A stretch of 20,117 bases of DNA from BRH-c25 sp964447145 (GCA_964447145.1 CAYURW010000043.1:1-20117); one strand, 5' to 3'. Positions 7,974 to 15,077 are shown, numbered from the stretch's first letter. Notes: generated from the letters alone by a model not told the origin. Program-made: numbers and translations.

Positions 7974-9047
7974 TTATTTATCCCTTATGTCAATCAAAAA
8001 ATCCGAATCTATCGCCGCTTCCTCAAAAGTGGCCATGTCAGATATTACGGCTTCTGCCGCCTCTATTATATTGAAGGCTAAAGGGCATCCGCTCCCCTCT
8101 CCCAGCCTCATATCCAGATGCAGCATGGGCTCTAAGCCCAATTCATCGGCTACTTTAGCATAACCAGGTTCCTGAGAACGATGGGAAGCGATCATATATT
8201 CCTTTGACAAAGGATTGAGCCTATATGCTGCAAGAGCTGCAACAGATGAAATAAAGCCGTCTATCACAATTGGCACCCTGTGATATGCCGCACCAAGGAA
8301 GCAGCCTGCCATTCCGGCAATATCAAACCCCCCTGCCTTGGACAGTACATCAATAGGGTCCCGGGGATCGGGGCTGTTCAGTGACAGGGCCTTCTCTATC
8401 ACTGCCTTTTTCCTTGCAAAATCTTCCTCTGTCAATCCCGCCCCCTTGCCCACGGCTTCGTCGGCACTTATACCAAGAAGAGCCATTGCCACTGCACTGG
8501 CAGTACTGGTATTCCCTATACCCATTTCCCCGGTGCCAAAAAGACTGTAGCCCTCCTTGATCAACTGCTCCACAATTTCGATACCTGTTTCTATTGCTTT
8601 AACTGCCTCTTCCCTGCTCATTGCCGGACCCTTTGCAATATTTCCTGTACCCTTCCTTATCTTTCTGTTTATAAGCCCCGGGGCCTTCAAATCGGCCCCG
8701 ATACCAATATCAACCACGTGAATGTCCGAGCCTGCATGCTTTGACAATACGCACACACCTGTGATACCCTTCAAAAAATTCAATGTCTGTATGGCAGTCA
8801 CAGCCCTTGGGGCAGAACTCACACCCTCTTCGCATATGCCGTTGTCCGAAGCCATTATCACAGTAATCTTCTTATCGAAGGAGTTTATCTGTTTCCTTGT
8901 CATCCCAGAAATCCTTACTGCCAGCTCCTCCAGTTTCCCCAGGCTGCCTATGGGCTTTGCCAATTTATCAAGTCTATTAGACGCCTCCTCCATAAAACCA
9001 CGATCTGCGGGCTCTATCCCCGCAATAGTATTTCTCAAAAGTTCCAT
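7974..9047 (-). CDS. cobT: Nicotinate-nucleotide:dimethylbenzimidazole phosphoribosyltransferase
   Basis: A 357-residue enzyme that activates the lower-ligand base (dimethylbenzimidazole or another benzimidazole or purine) with nicotinate mononucleotide to alpha-ribazole 5'-phosphate. Family motifs are LDKLAKPIGSLGKLEELA (27-44), the loop GTGEMGIGNTSTASA (171-185) and RLGEGSGC (314-321), where Glu317 coincides with the catalytic Glu317 of Salmonella CobT. Full family length. AAAGGAG lies 6 nt before the ATG. It is first in the cobT-U-S-C operon, behind a near-consensus promoter. No cobalamin riboswitch fits in the roughly 45-nt leader. Confidence 0.95.
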   Translation of the reverse strand: MELLRNTIAGIEPADRGFMEEASNRLDKLAKPIGSLGKLEELAVRISGMTRKQINSFDKKITVIMASDNGICEEGVSSAPRAVTAIQTLNFLKGITGVCVLSKHAGSDIHVVDIGIGADLKAPGLINRKIRKGTGNIAKGPAMSREEAVKAIETGIEIVEQLIKEGYSLFGTGEMGIGNTSTASAVAMALLGISADEAVGKGAGLTEEDFARKKAVIEKALSLNSPDPRDPIDVLSKAGGFDIAGMAGCFLGAAYHRVPIVIDGFISSVAALAAYRLNPLSKEYMIASHRSQEPGYAKVADELGLEPMLHLDMRLGEGSGCPLAFNIIEAAEAVISDMATFEEAAIDSDFLIDIRDK

Positions 9048-9079
9048 ATGATTCTCCTTTATAACACCCCAAAATTAAT

Positions 9080-9119
9080 AATTCCAATTCACCGTATTAA
9101 TTATATTATGATTGGAATT
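9080..9119. promoter_or_regulatory. 9-bp inverted repeat around the cob promoter, possible operator
   Basis: AATTCCAAT (9080-9088) and ATTGGAATT (9111-9119) are perfect inverted copies, 22 nt apart, giving a centre-to-centre distance of 31 bp, about three helical turns. One arm lies in the -35/-10 spacer and the other just after the predicted transcription start. It therefore cannot act as an RNA hairpin and fits two half-sites for a dimeric or looped repressor. The binding protein is unknown. Confidence 0.45.
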
Positions 9120-9128
9120 GCCAGTCAA
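9100..9128 (-). promoter_or_regulatory. Sigma-A promoter of the cobTUSC operon
   Basis: TTGACT (9123-9128) and TATAAT (9100-9105) on the minus strand are separated by exactly 17 nt, matching 11 of 12 consensus positions. Transcription should start near 9093, giving a leader of about 45 nt before cobT. Confidence 0.8.
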
Positions 9129-9219
9129 TGTATTGGGGATTGAAAAGCACCTATATATGAGTTAATAAGCAGTATACCTGACATTTGTTCCGGGCAACTA
9201 TGCAATCATATGCCATAAG

Positions 9220-9509
9220 ATAAACTTCCGGGAAGTGAAGCAAAGCAGGTAAATCGGCAAGCACATTCCTTATCTCCATTAGTTCATCCCTGCTCATGCA
9301 GGCTCCTGTTGGATTATTGGGATATGAAAGGATCAGCGCTTTTGTCTTATCGGTAATGGCTTTCCTTAACTTTTCCGGACTCAGCTTAAAACCCTCTTCG
9401 ATATGCGTTTCTATTATAACAGGCCTGCCACCTGCAAGCCGGGGTTTACAATCGCACGGATCACTGTATCTATAGCATTGCTCACCCCCGCAGAGGCAAT
9501 TATTTGTTC
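9220..9509 (-). pseudogene. Decayed class I aminotransferase remnant
   Basis: Two adjacent frames encode consecutive pieces of a fold-type I PLP aminotransferase of the aspartate aminotransferase class. About 9438-9509 reads EQIIASAGVSNAIDTVIRAI followed by VNPG. About 9259-9435, in another frame, reads AGGRPVIIETHIEEGFKL and continues through LILSYPNNPTGACMSRDEL, the classic YPNNPTG segment. Between them the expected DEV...P segment of roughly 20 residues is missing and the frame shifts. A possible third fragment (FASLPG, third frame, near 9220-9235) suggests a further deletion before the PLP-lysine region, which is absent. The N-terminal domain is also gone. An open frame at 9151-9534 spans the area but mixes coding and non-coding frames, so it is not a real protein. 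Confidence 0.85.
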
Positions 9510-9708
9510 TATCATAACATAAAGGAGTATGCAAAGTCTGCCATTTGATATTTGATATCCCCGGGCAAATTTCGGCGATTATCTAACGTCAATCCAATTA
9601 TAATTTTCCTCAGGTATAGTTACATATGCGGACATTGGTATGCTTGAATATTAAAGGGCTCTCGCGGCAGAGATTTTTTAGATTAGCTGTCACATTATTT
9701 GTACAAAA

Positions 9709-9738
9709 TAATATTATGATATCAGAGGTACATACAGG
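9709..9738 (+). promoter_or_regulatory. Candidate sigma-E (mother-cell) promoter
   Basis: TAATATT at 9709-9715 matches the B. subtilis sigma-E -35 pattern kmATATT, and CATACAGG at 9731-9738 matches CATACA of the -10, with 15 nt between. It lies about 95 nt upstream of the Cys-rich protein gene. If used, it places that gene in early mother-cell sporulation. By-eye match only. Confidence 0.42.
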
Positions 9739-9804
9739 AGGGACCGGTTTATCTCCTGTATATAGATTCGTTGCCTGTGCAGATGTAACAAACTGAATCT
9801 ATAT
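9732..9804 (+). repeat. Two overlapping inverted repeats in the leader of the Cys-rich gene
   Basis: First dyad: ATACAGGAG (9732-9740) and CTCCTGTAT (9753-9761), 9 bp with a 12-nt loop. Second dyad: ATATAGATTC (9760-9769) and GAATCTATAT (9795-9804), 10 bp with a 25-nt loop. The right arm of the first and left arm of the second share 2 nt. They could be competing RNA stems, or the first could be an operator over the putative sigma-E -10. No T-run follows, so they are not simple terminators. The remainder of 9541-9708 holds no gene I can support. Confidence 0.6.
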
Positions 9805-9830
9805 CCTCAAAATTTTAGGAGGTGAATTAA

Positions 9831-10130
9831 ATGGGCAAAGATTGCAGAAGAGACAAAGACCTTAGAATGAAGCACTTTCCGGATACTGTGAAGGATTTGC
9901 TATGCCTTCTGGCAAGTAATGATGATAGCAGAGCAACTATAATACTCAATACCTGCGATGACTGTGTTCAGGAAAACGTAGAGGTAGTATCTGTAATAGG
10001 CGATCTTGCGATTTTTCGATGCCATGACAAATTCAAGTTTGTTGATATCCGCTGCATTTGCGAAGTAATCGTAGATTGCGATACAATACTGAGCGAACTC
10101 CTTGAATCAAAAAATGAGTGCAGGTGCTAA
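9831..10130 (+). CDS. Uncharacterised cysteine-rich small protein, possibly sporulation-linked
   Basis: A 99-residue protein I do not recognise. It has ten cysteines (5, 25, 42, 45, 64, 75, 77, 83, 97, 99), including CDDC (42-45), RCIC (74-77) and a terminal CRC. Residues 18-28 form a short hydrophobic helix; the alternating hydrophobic strands at 36-81 suggest a small beta fold. There is no signal peptide or membrane span. An AGGAGGTGA site at 9817-9825 precedes the ATG, so translation is convincing. It stands alone between a pseudogene and a convergent chemoreceptor gene, behind a sigma-E-like promoter and structured leader. A disulfide-cross-linked coat or exosporium protein, or a metal-binding protein, are both guesses. 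Confidence 0.75.
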   Translation: MGKDCRRDKDLRMKHFPDTVKDLLCLLASNDDSRATIILNTCDDCVQENVEVVSVIGDLAIFRCHDKFKFVDIRCICEVIVDCDTILSELLESKNECRC

Positions 10131-10167
10131 AATGAGCATCCATTGCGAAGAATAAAAATGCGGATAA

Positions 10168-10191
10168 AAGCCTCCCCCTACAGGGAGGCTT
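10168..10191. terminator. Intrinsic terminator between convergent genes
   Basis: AAGCCTCCC (10168-10176) and GGGAGGCTT (10183-10191) form a perfect 9-bp stem with a 6-nt loop. On the minus strand it is followed by TTTTAT and should end the chemoreceptor transcript; on the plus strand the T-tract is poor, so termination of the Cys-rich gene there is less certain. Confidence 0.75.
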
Positions 10192-10238
10192 GACATTTGG
10201 ATTTTGTGTCTCTCCTTATGGGTGAATTATAGTCAACC

Positions 10239-11840
10239 TCAGTTCTCGTTAAGATTAATGTCAGCTAAAATAGCACCTATTGTTTCACCGTTATCAAATA
10301 TTGGCATACATATTGTAATATTGTAGTGATTTGAAAAAGTAGATATATATTCTTTGCTGATAAAAGTTTCTCCTGCAATCGCCTTTTGAAAATAGGGTCT
10401 TGCACTTACGTCTCTGTGCTCATCCGGTACGTCTTCGGTAGTGACTTCCTGGCGTCCCCTTTTAGTAATAAAAGAAATCAGCTCAATGAAATCCACAGAT
10501 TTCTGTTTTGCTATGAGATACTCCTGCAGCTTTTCGCCTTTTAGATTTAATACTTCTTTGGATGTGGATATTTCTGTAACCAGACTTTTAGTCCTTTCCA
10601 CCTTCTTCTTTATATCATCAGTTATCTTAAATCCTCCGACAAATTTTTCTATTATACTATTACTGTACTCTATTGCATTGTTAAGACCAACCATGGCATT
10701 ATACATTGTCTCAATTATTGATAACTGTTCCTGAGTAGATGCACTTATTTCCTCTGATACTGCCGCATTCTGCTGAGTGCTGTCATTTATAATTCCCATT
10801 GCATCAGTAATGCCCATTATCTTTTCTTTTTGATTATCTGTCAGCCTCACTATTTCATCAGCAGCTTTCATATTCTCATTTACTGCTTTATTTATTTCCT
10901 CAGATTTATCCAAAGCTATTCTTGCAAAGTTTACGTTATTTTCTATAATCTCTGTCTGGATACTTATATTGCTAGTTAATTGATTTATCTCTCCTGTAAC
11001 TCCATCAATCAAATTCTTTATTTCTTTTGCTGATTTTGATGAATCATCGGCGAGTTTACTAACTTCTCCAGCCACTACTGCAAAGCCTCTTCCCGTTTCT
11101 CCCGCTCTTGCTGCTTCTATGGAAGCATTTAATGCCAGAAGGCGTGTTTGAGAAGCTATAGACTCAACAGTTTCAGTTATAACACTTATTTGCTTTATTG
11201 ACTTATCAAGGTGGGTCATATCCTCCAGAACCTTATCATTATTTATCCTGATTTCATCCACCTTTTTAAAGGTTTCTTCGAAGGTTTTAAAACTATTGTC
11301 AACTATTATTTTTGAATCCTTAGCAACATTTGAAGAAATCTTGGCATTTTCATATATATCTCCAAGGCTTTGGTTAAATACCTTAATATCTTCTATTACC
11401 TTACCCGTTGAAGCTGCCTCACTATTTACTGCCTCAGCTATGTTTTGAACCGTAGAGGCAATTTCGCTTGATATATTTCTAAGACTTTCTGCTTGTTCTC
11501 TGATTGAATGAGATTCTTTTATTGTCTTCTCAGAGAAGTTCTGGTATTGGCATACTAAATTGCGGATTTTAACAAGATATTCATTAATCTTTTGTCCTAT
11601 TGTATCAATAGCCTTAATTTTGGATTTTTTTATACTAATGTTTAGCTGCCCATTAACAATTTCATTTAAGTTACTCCGCACGCTTAGAATAGTTTTGACA
11701 ATAGTAAGTGATAACGCTGCAATAATCAAAATCATCAAAACAATAAACACAGATAAGAACACAATATTACCTCTGAAAGCAATAGCTAATCCGCCTATTA
11801 TTATACCTATACACAAATACCTCAAAAAATATCCGTACAT
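10239..11840 (-). CDS. Methyl-accepting chemotaxis-like protein with C-terminal Cache-like domain
   Basis: A 533-residue membrane chemoreceptor. Two hydrophobic segments (about 8-22 and 27-50) lie so close together that there is essentially no extracellular sensor. A HAMP-like stretch follows, then a long coiled-coil signalling domain (about 100-400) with the conserved tip ESIASQTRLLALNASIEAAR and GRGFAVVAGEVSKLA (226-264) that contacts CheA/CheW. After it, residues about 475-531 read RPYFQKAIAGETFISKEYIS...PIFDNGETIGAILADINL, a half-Cache/PDC pattern. Such sensors are normally N-terminal and extracellular; here it would be cytoplasmic. AAAGGAAG precedes the ATG by about 9 nt. A strong promoter lies upstream and a terminator downstream, so it is monocistronic. 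The ligand is unknown. Confidence 0.9.
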   Translation of the reverse strand: MYGYFLRYLCIGIIIGGLAIAFRGNIVFLSVFIVLMILIIAALSLTIVKTILSVRSNLNEIVNGQLNISIKKSKIKAIDTIGQKINEYLVKIRNLVCQYQNFSEKTIKESHSIREQAESLRNISSEIASTVQNIAEAVNSEAASTGKVIEDIKVFNQSLGDIYENAKISSNVAKDSKIIVDNSFKTFEETFKKVDEIRINNDKVLEDMTHLDKSIKQISVITETVESIASQTRLLALNASIEAARAGETGRGFAVVAGEVSKLADDSSKSAKEIKNLIDGVTGEINQLTSNISIQTEIIENNVNFARIALDKSEEINKAVNENMKAADEIVRLTDNQKEKIMGITDAMGIINDSTQQNAAVSEEISASTQEQLSIIETMYNAMVGLNNAIEYSNSIIEKFVGGFKITDDIKKKVERTKSLVTEISTSKEVLNLKGEKLQEYLIAKQKSVDFIELISFITKRGRQEVTTEDVPDEHRDVSARPYFQKAIAGETFISKEYISTFSNHYNITICMPIFDNGETIGAILADINLNEN

Positions 11841-11886
11841 GCTTTCTCACTTCCTTTCTCATCAATTTTTGTTTATCATTAACAAT

Positions 11887-11916
11887 ATTATAAATAGTAC
11901 GGTATCAAACTGTCAA
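11887..11916 (-). promoter_or_regulatory. Sigma-A promoter of the chemoreceptor gene
   Basis: Perfect TTGACA (11911-11916) and TATAAT (11887-11892) on the minus strand with an 18-nt spacer, about 47 nt before the start codon. The rest of the 11917-12060 gap is AT-rich without a recognisable gene. Confidence 0.8.
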
Positions 11917-12062
11917 ATGTAATGCCTCCCCAAGTCAAGAAACGGTTGGATAAAATCACAAAAGGCTTTAAATTAGTTCAAGCTTAAGCTCAATACATTG
12001 TTTATCAGTTGTATTTTTCAATACTAACATATAATATGCTAAAACAAAATATCCCACAAAAA

Positions 12063-12089
12063 GAAAAAAGAGGGCTTTACACCCCCCTT
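12063..12089 (-). terminator. Intrinsic terminator of the cotJ operon
   Basis: Directly after the cotJC stop, AAGGGGGG (12089-12082) pairs with CCCTCTTT allowing two G-T pairs, loop TGTAAAG, followed by a T-run. Confidence 0.75.
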
Positions 12090-12091
12090 AA

Positions 12092-12667
12092 CTACCTCTG
12101 ATGCTTCATATTGTCCATGTGCTCCTGCACAAGTCTAAGGGTCTCCCCGAACCTCTGGAAATGGACGATTTCCCTCTCTCTCAGGAAGCTCAAGGTATCT
12201 ATTACCCCTCTGTCCTCAGTAGAGTTGATTAAATGCTCATAAGTAGTCCTTGCCTTCTCTTCCGCCGCAAGATCTTCATGCAAATCAGTAATGGGGTCTC
12301 CAATTGACTGAATATAGGCAGCTGTCCAGGGAACCCCTGCTGCATCGTTAGGATACAGTGCCCTCCCGTGCTGTACATAATTGGGACCCATTCCCGCATC
12401 TACCAGCTCTTTGGGGGTTGCCCTTTCTACAATTTTATATATAAGGGTGCCGAGGATTTCCCAATGGGCCAGCTCTTCCGTACCGATATCTGTGAGGACT
12501 GCCTTTGCTTCCGGAATTGGCATTGTATACCTTTGTGACAGATATCTCAGTCCTGCAGAAAGTTCACTGTCCGGACCTCCGTATTGTGCAAAAAGCAGCT
12601 TTGCAATCTGCAAATCACAGCCTTCCACCCATGCAGGATACTGAAGCTTTTTTTCATATACCCACAT
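12092..12667 (-). CDS. cotJC: Spore coat protein CotJC, manganese-catalase family
   Basis: A 191-residue ferritin-like protein of the Mn-catalase superfamily and a component of the spore coat. The start WVYEKKLQYP and GPDSELSAGLRYLSQRY are typical of CotJC. Dimanganese ligand candidates are Glu35, Glu65-x2-His68 (EELAHWE), Glu136 or Glu137 in AAEEKARTTYE, and Glu166-x2-His169 (REREIVHF), so the metal site looks complete and catalase-like activity is plausible. A G-rich site, GGGGGG, lies 9 nt before the ATG. The cotJB stop is 3 nt upstream of the start. It is last in cotJA-B-C and is followed by a terminator. Confidence 0.95.
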   Translation of the reverse strand: MWVYEKKLQYPAWVEGCDLQIAKLLFAQYGGPDSELSAGLRYLSQRYTMPIPEAKAVLTDIGTEELAHWEILGTLIYKIVERATPKELVDAGMGPNYVQHGRALYPNDAAGVPWTAAYIQSIGDPITDLHEDLAAEEKARTTYEHLINSTEDRGVIDTLSFLREREIVHFQRFGETLRLVQEHMDNMKHQR

Positions 12668-12670
12668 ATA

Positions 12671-12943
12671 CTATAACCCCCCCATCTCATAGTTGATCTC
12701 CCAGGGCCAGGGATCCTCTATCCACTCCCAGGGGCATTTGCTTGTATAAACATGGGTCAGGGGTGCATATTCTTCCTCATATTTATCCCTTAGGCATTTG
12801 CTTGCTGTCACATATTCGTTATGCAGCCTGAGGGCTCTTTGATCCAACGGGTGTGTGTCCAGATAGAGATTAAGCTCTATCAGAGAAAAGTCTATCGACA
12901 TTATTTCCTTAAGCATTTCCAGCCTGTCTCTTTTAATATCCAT
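12671..12943 (-). CDS. cotJB: Spore coat protein CotJB
   Basis: A 90-residue coat protein; its context and C-terminal PWEWIEDPWPWE pattern match CotJB (B. subtilis homologue about 87 residues). The sequence is helical and charged at the N-terminus (MDIKRDRLEMLKEIM) with a Trp/Pro-rich end. The ATG at 12943 is chosen because GGAAGG lies 6 nt upstream and it gives family length; a start at 12964 overlapping the cotJA stop would add a basic MRKGRYF extension and has a poorly placed ribosome site. In other spore-formers CotJB is needed with CotJA and CotJC for coat assembly. Its molecular role is not known. Confidence 0.92.
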   Translation of the reverse strand: MDIKRDRLEMLKEIMSIDFSLIELNLYLDTHPLDQRALRLHNEYVTASKCLRDKYEEEYAPLTHVYTSKCPWEWIEDPWPWEINYEMGGL

Positions 12944-12960
12944 AAAATACCTTCCTTTCC

Positions 12961-13185
12961 TCATTCTTCCCTTTTCTTTTTCACCTTTACATAGGGACGG
13001 CACAACTCCGGAAAAATGGTTCCTTTCATCAGGCCCTTCATCGGCTCATAAACCTTCTGAAATACCTGATAAGGCACATAAGCTACCGCCAATTCAAATT
13101 CTGAGCCCATAACAGGTATTTTATATTGCGGCGCAACAATCAACTCAGGCCTGTACTCATAGTCATAGATATAACCTTTGGCCAT
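12961..13185 (-). CDS. cotJA: Spore coat associated protein CotJA
   Basis: A 74-residue protein beginning MAKGYIYDYEYRPE. The core FELAVAYVPYQVFQKVYEP followed by GTIFPELCRPY is the CotJA signature; the tail is basic (KVKKKREE). The ATG at 13185 is preferred because GGGGG lies 7 nt upstream; an upstream ATG at 13233 adds 16 residues but has no ribosome site. It is first of three tightly spaced genes. In B. subtilis the cotJ operon is read by sigma-E; I could not find a convincing sigma-E promoter with proper spacing here, although TAATATT and CATATCTG occur upstream at 11-nt spacing. Confidence 0.92.
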   Translation of the reverse strand: MAKGYIYDYEYRPELIVAPQYKIPVMGSEFELAVAYVPYQVFQKVYEPMKGLMKGTIFPELCRPYVKVKKKREE

Positions 13186-13263
13186 ATCCGATCCCCCTTT
13201 ACACGTATTCCCTTCTATATTATTCATCTGCATGACAAAATGTTACATGCCGGGGTTATTTAA

Positions 13264-13300
13264 ATAAACAAAAACCCCACTGCCAGATATGGCAGAGAGG
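13264..13300 (-). terminator. Intrinsic terminator downstream of the GH26-like gene
   Basis: On the minus strand CCTCTCTGCCA and TGGCAGTGGGG form an 11-bp stem (one T-T mismatch, one G-T pair) with loop TATC at 13275-13300, followed by TTTTTGTTTATTT. It insulates the cotJ operon from the upstream gene. Confidence 0.82.
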
Positions 13301-13324
13301 TTAATATTACAGAATGTCCGTATT

Positions 13325-13359
13325 GCAGAAGGCCCACATTGCAAAAAGGCCTTGCCTGC
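13325..13359. other. Hairpin directly after the GH26-like stop codon
   Basis: GCAG-AAGGCC (13325-13334) pairs with GGCCTT-GC-CTGC (13348-13359), with a 2-nt bulge and 13-nt loop. No T-run follows on either strand. It may protect the 3' end of the mRNA; the true terminator lies about 25 nt further on. Confidence 0.5.
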
Positions 13360-13363
13360 AGCT

Positions 13364-14890
13364 TCACTTCATTTTTAATCCCTTCTTGAACTCTGTTAAA
13401 TACTCCGGCTTTTCGTCCAGCCAATACCGCCGTGCCGGAGTTCCTTTTGTTGCCGGCCTGTAGTCAAAATCCGCATAGCCCCACCACACTGCTGCTTTGA
13501 TATTCGGGTAATTTTTGATGTCCTTAAACATCTCTCTTATCCAAAGCCCTTTATTGCCTCCTACCGAGCTTGAAGCAAATTCCCCAAGTATCCATGGAAA
13601 ATTCTTATAGAACTTAAGGTAATCCTTGTTCAGAGGGCCGTATATTTCAGAAAAAGAACGCCACTTTTCCCCGGTGACACTTTTGTAATAGTCTCCCGTA
13701 TTATAACCGGTCAGGCCTATCATCTGTACATAATCGCCCCCCGGGAAATAGGCCGCATGCTTGTTCCATTTGCACGGGGGATAATCCCTGTCATTGGGGT
13801 TAAAAATCCATATGGCGTTATTGACCCCCTCCTCTTCAAATATCGAGTATATCCTCCGCCAGATCTCCACAAAAATATCCGGATCGCACATCATAGCTAT
13901 TCCCGAATAGGGAGTCCATGTTGTATTCATCTCGTTATTAAGGCGGAAGTAGAAGGGATGGCCGAAATCCCTTGCAGAGCGGGCTAATTTCCTTATCTCG
14001 TCGTCATATTTCCCATCCAAAATATCGAAACTGTTGTTGCGTTTATTTTTGGGGTCATAGTTTATAAGCTGAAGTGTCAATTCCACATTCTTACCCTTGC
14101 TGTACACTTGATTCATGTAGATTGTAGGGAAATCGTCACCAAAATACATATAGCGCAGAATCGTCTTAAACTCATAGTCTATTGTTTCTTCTATTGATTC
14201 AATCCTTGTAAAATGGTCCTTCAAAGATGGAGGGTAGTAATATCCCCATTGAATATCACTGCCGGAGGATATGCTGTCATACAAGGCCTTTGTTTCAGCT
14301 GTCCAGTTATCAGGAATATTTAATTCAAATTGCTGTGATGCTGTTGGAGCTGATGAATCTGATTGTATAGTCCTAAACGTAAACAGAATATCGGCTATAT
14401 ATTTTCTGTAATACATAAGGGCATCGGCCCTGAAGCGAAATACTATAAATTTTTGATTGTTCAATTTATAAAAAACATGCAAATATTGATTGCCAAGTAC
14501 AGAAGGCACATCGGATTTGCGTTCGAATTCAACCACCCTTGCATTGTAGTTCCCTATCTTCTCCTGTTTATCTTTATAAACTACAATATTGTTGGCCTTT
14601 TGATATTCCTTGTCCAATAAATACTTGTACATATATTGGCTTATATAACCATCTACATCCTTGTATGGCGAATACTCCACAGAAATTTTTGCTTCAAATC
14701 TGCCGGGAAGATAAGTGAAATGCGCAAAATAAGGTTCATATTGGGAATCAACCGATAGGAGTGAAGGGAGATAAAGTTTGAAACCCATTGCTTTTGATTC
14801 GTATACATTAAGTGCCGAACAGTCAGTGTCCGCAACAATAAAGATTGATGCTGCAACCATAATAAGTACTATCAGTATCTTTTTTTTCAA
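13364..14890 (-). CDS. Secreted GH26-like glycoside hydrolase with an unassigned N-terminal domain
   Basis: A 508-residue exported protein. Residues 1-26 are a signal peptide (KKKILIVLIMVAASIFIVA) without a good lipobox. Residues about 28-175 form a beta-rich domain I cannot name, ending at a Ser/Ala/Pro linker (176-187). Residues about 190-505 look like a GH26 TIM barrel: FYFRLNNEMNTTWTPYSG places the acid/base at Glu320, and WILGEFASSSVGG places the nucleophile at Glu437. GH26 enzymes are mostly beta-mannanases; the substrate here cannot be read from sequence, and beta-1,3-xylan or mixed glucan are alternatives. No dockerin or carbohydrate-binding module was seen. A TTG start is used, GGGAGG 10 nt upstream. 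The gene is monocistronic with its own terminator. Confidence 0.82.
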   Translation of the reverse strand: MKKKILIVLIMVAASIFIVADTDCSALNVYESKAMGFKLYLPSLLSVDSQYEPYFAHFTYLPGRFEAKISVEYSPYKDVDGYISQYMYKYLLDKEYQKANNIVVYKDKQEKIGNYNARVVEFERKSDVPSVLGNQYLHVFYKLNNQKFIVFRFRADALMYYRKYIADILFTFRTIQSDSSAPTASQQFELNIPDNWTAETKALYDSISSGSDIQWGYYYPPSLKDHFTRIESIEETIDYEFKTILRYMYFGDDFPTIYMNQVYSKGKNVELTLQLINYDPKNKRNNSFDILDGKYDDEIRKLARSARDFGHPFYFRLNNEMNTTWTPYSGIAMMCDPDIFVEIWRRIYSIFEEEGVNNAIWIFNPNDRDYPPCKWNKHAAYFPGGDYVQMIGLTGYNTGDYYKSVTGEKWRSFSEIYGPLNKDYLKFYKNFPWILGEFASSSVGGNKGLWIREMFKDIKNYPNIKAAVWWGYADFDYRPATKGTPARRYWLDEKPEYLTEFKKGLKMK

Positions 14891-15049
14891 ATCTGCATAT
14901 CCTCCCGCCTTTTATGAATTCTCCCTTGTTTTGATCTTTGTCAGCTGCCCCCTGTTTGCAAATCTTTCATAGACAATCACCTTTTTCTGTCATCCCTTCC
15001 CCTCTGTGAATGTATTCATATAATATGATTTCCATACGCTGCTATATAT

Positions 15050-15058
15050 ATTATATCA
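15050..15058 (-). promoter_or_regulatory. Candidate extended -10 promoter for the GH26-like gene
   Basis: TGATATAAT on the minus strand is a consensus extended -10; the -35 is poor (TTGCCT at 19 nt). It implies a leader of about 150 nt. The 355-nt gap 14891-15245 otherwise holds the preceding gene's terminator-like element and degenerate repeats. Confidence 0.42.
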
Positions 15059-15077
15059 GAACATCCCTACATTAAGG

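Noticed and set aside
9048..9093. Cobalamin riboswitch upstream of cobT
   Set aside because: The leader is about 45 nt and has no B12-box-like GCCACTG element; riboswitches of this class need about 200 nt.
9151..9534. Open frame of 127 codons read as a short aminotransferase
   Set aside because: Its two ends are out of frame with the homologous sequence, and it lacks the N-terminal domain and the PLP-lysine region; it is treated as a pseudogene.
9658..9682. CTCT-CGCGGC-AGAG followed by TTTTTT as an intrinsic terminator
   Set aside because: The stem is only four base pairs and there is no intact plus-strand gene upstream to terminate.
9734..9752. Resemblance of AGGAGGGACCGG to the T-box sequence AGGGTGGNACCGCG
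   Set aside because: The tRNA-pairing TGGN is not present (AGGG instead), there is no specifier stem, and no terminator follows. The downstream gene is not an amino-acid gene.
13186..13263. Sigma-E promoter for cotJA from TAATATT and CATATCTG
   Set aside because: The spacing is 11 nt, too short, and both elements overlap the upstream gene's terminator.
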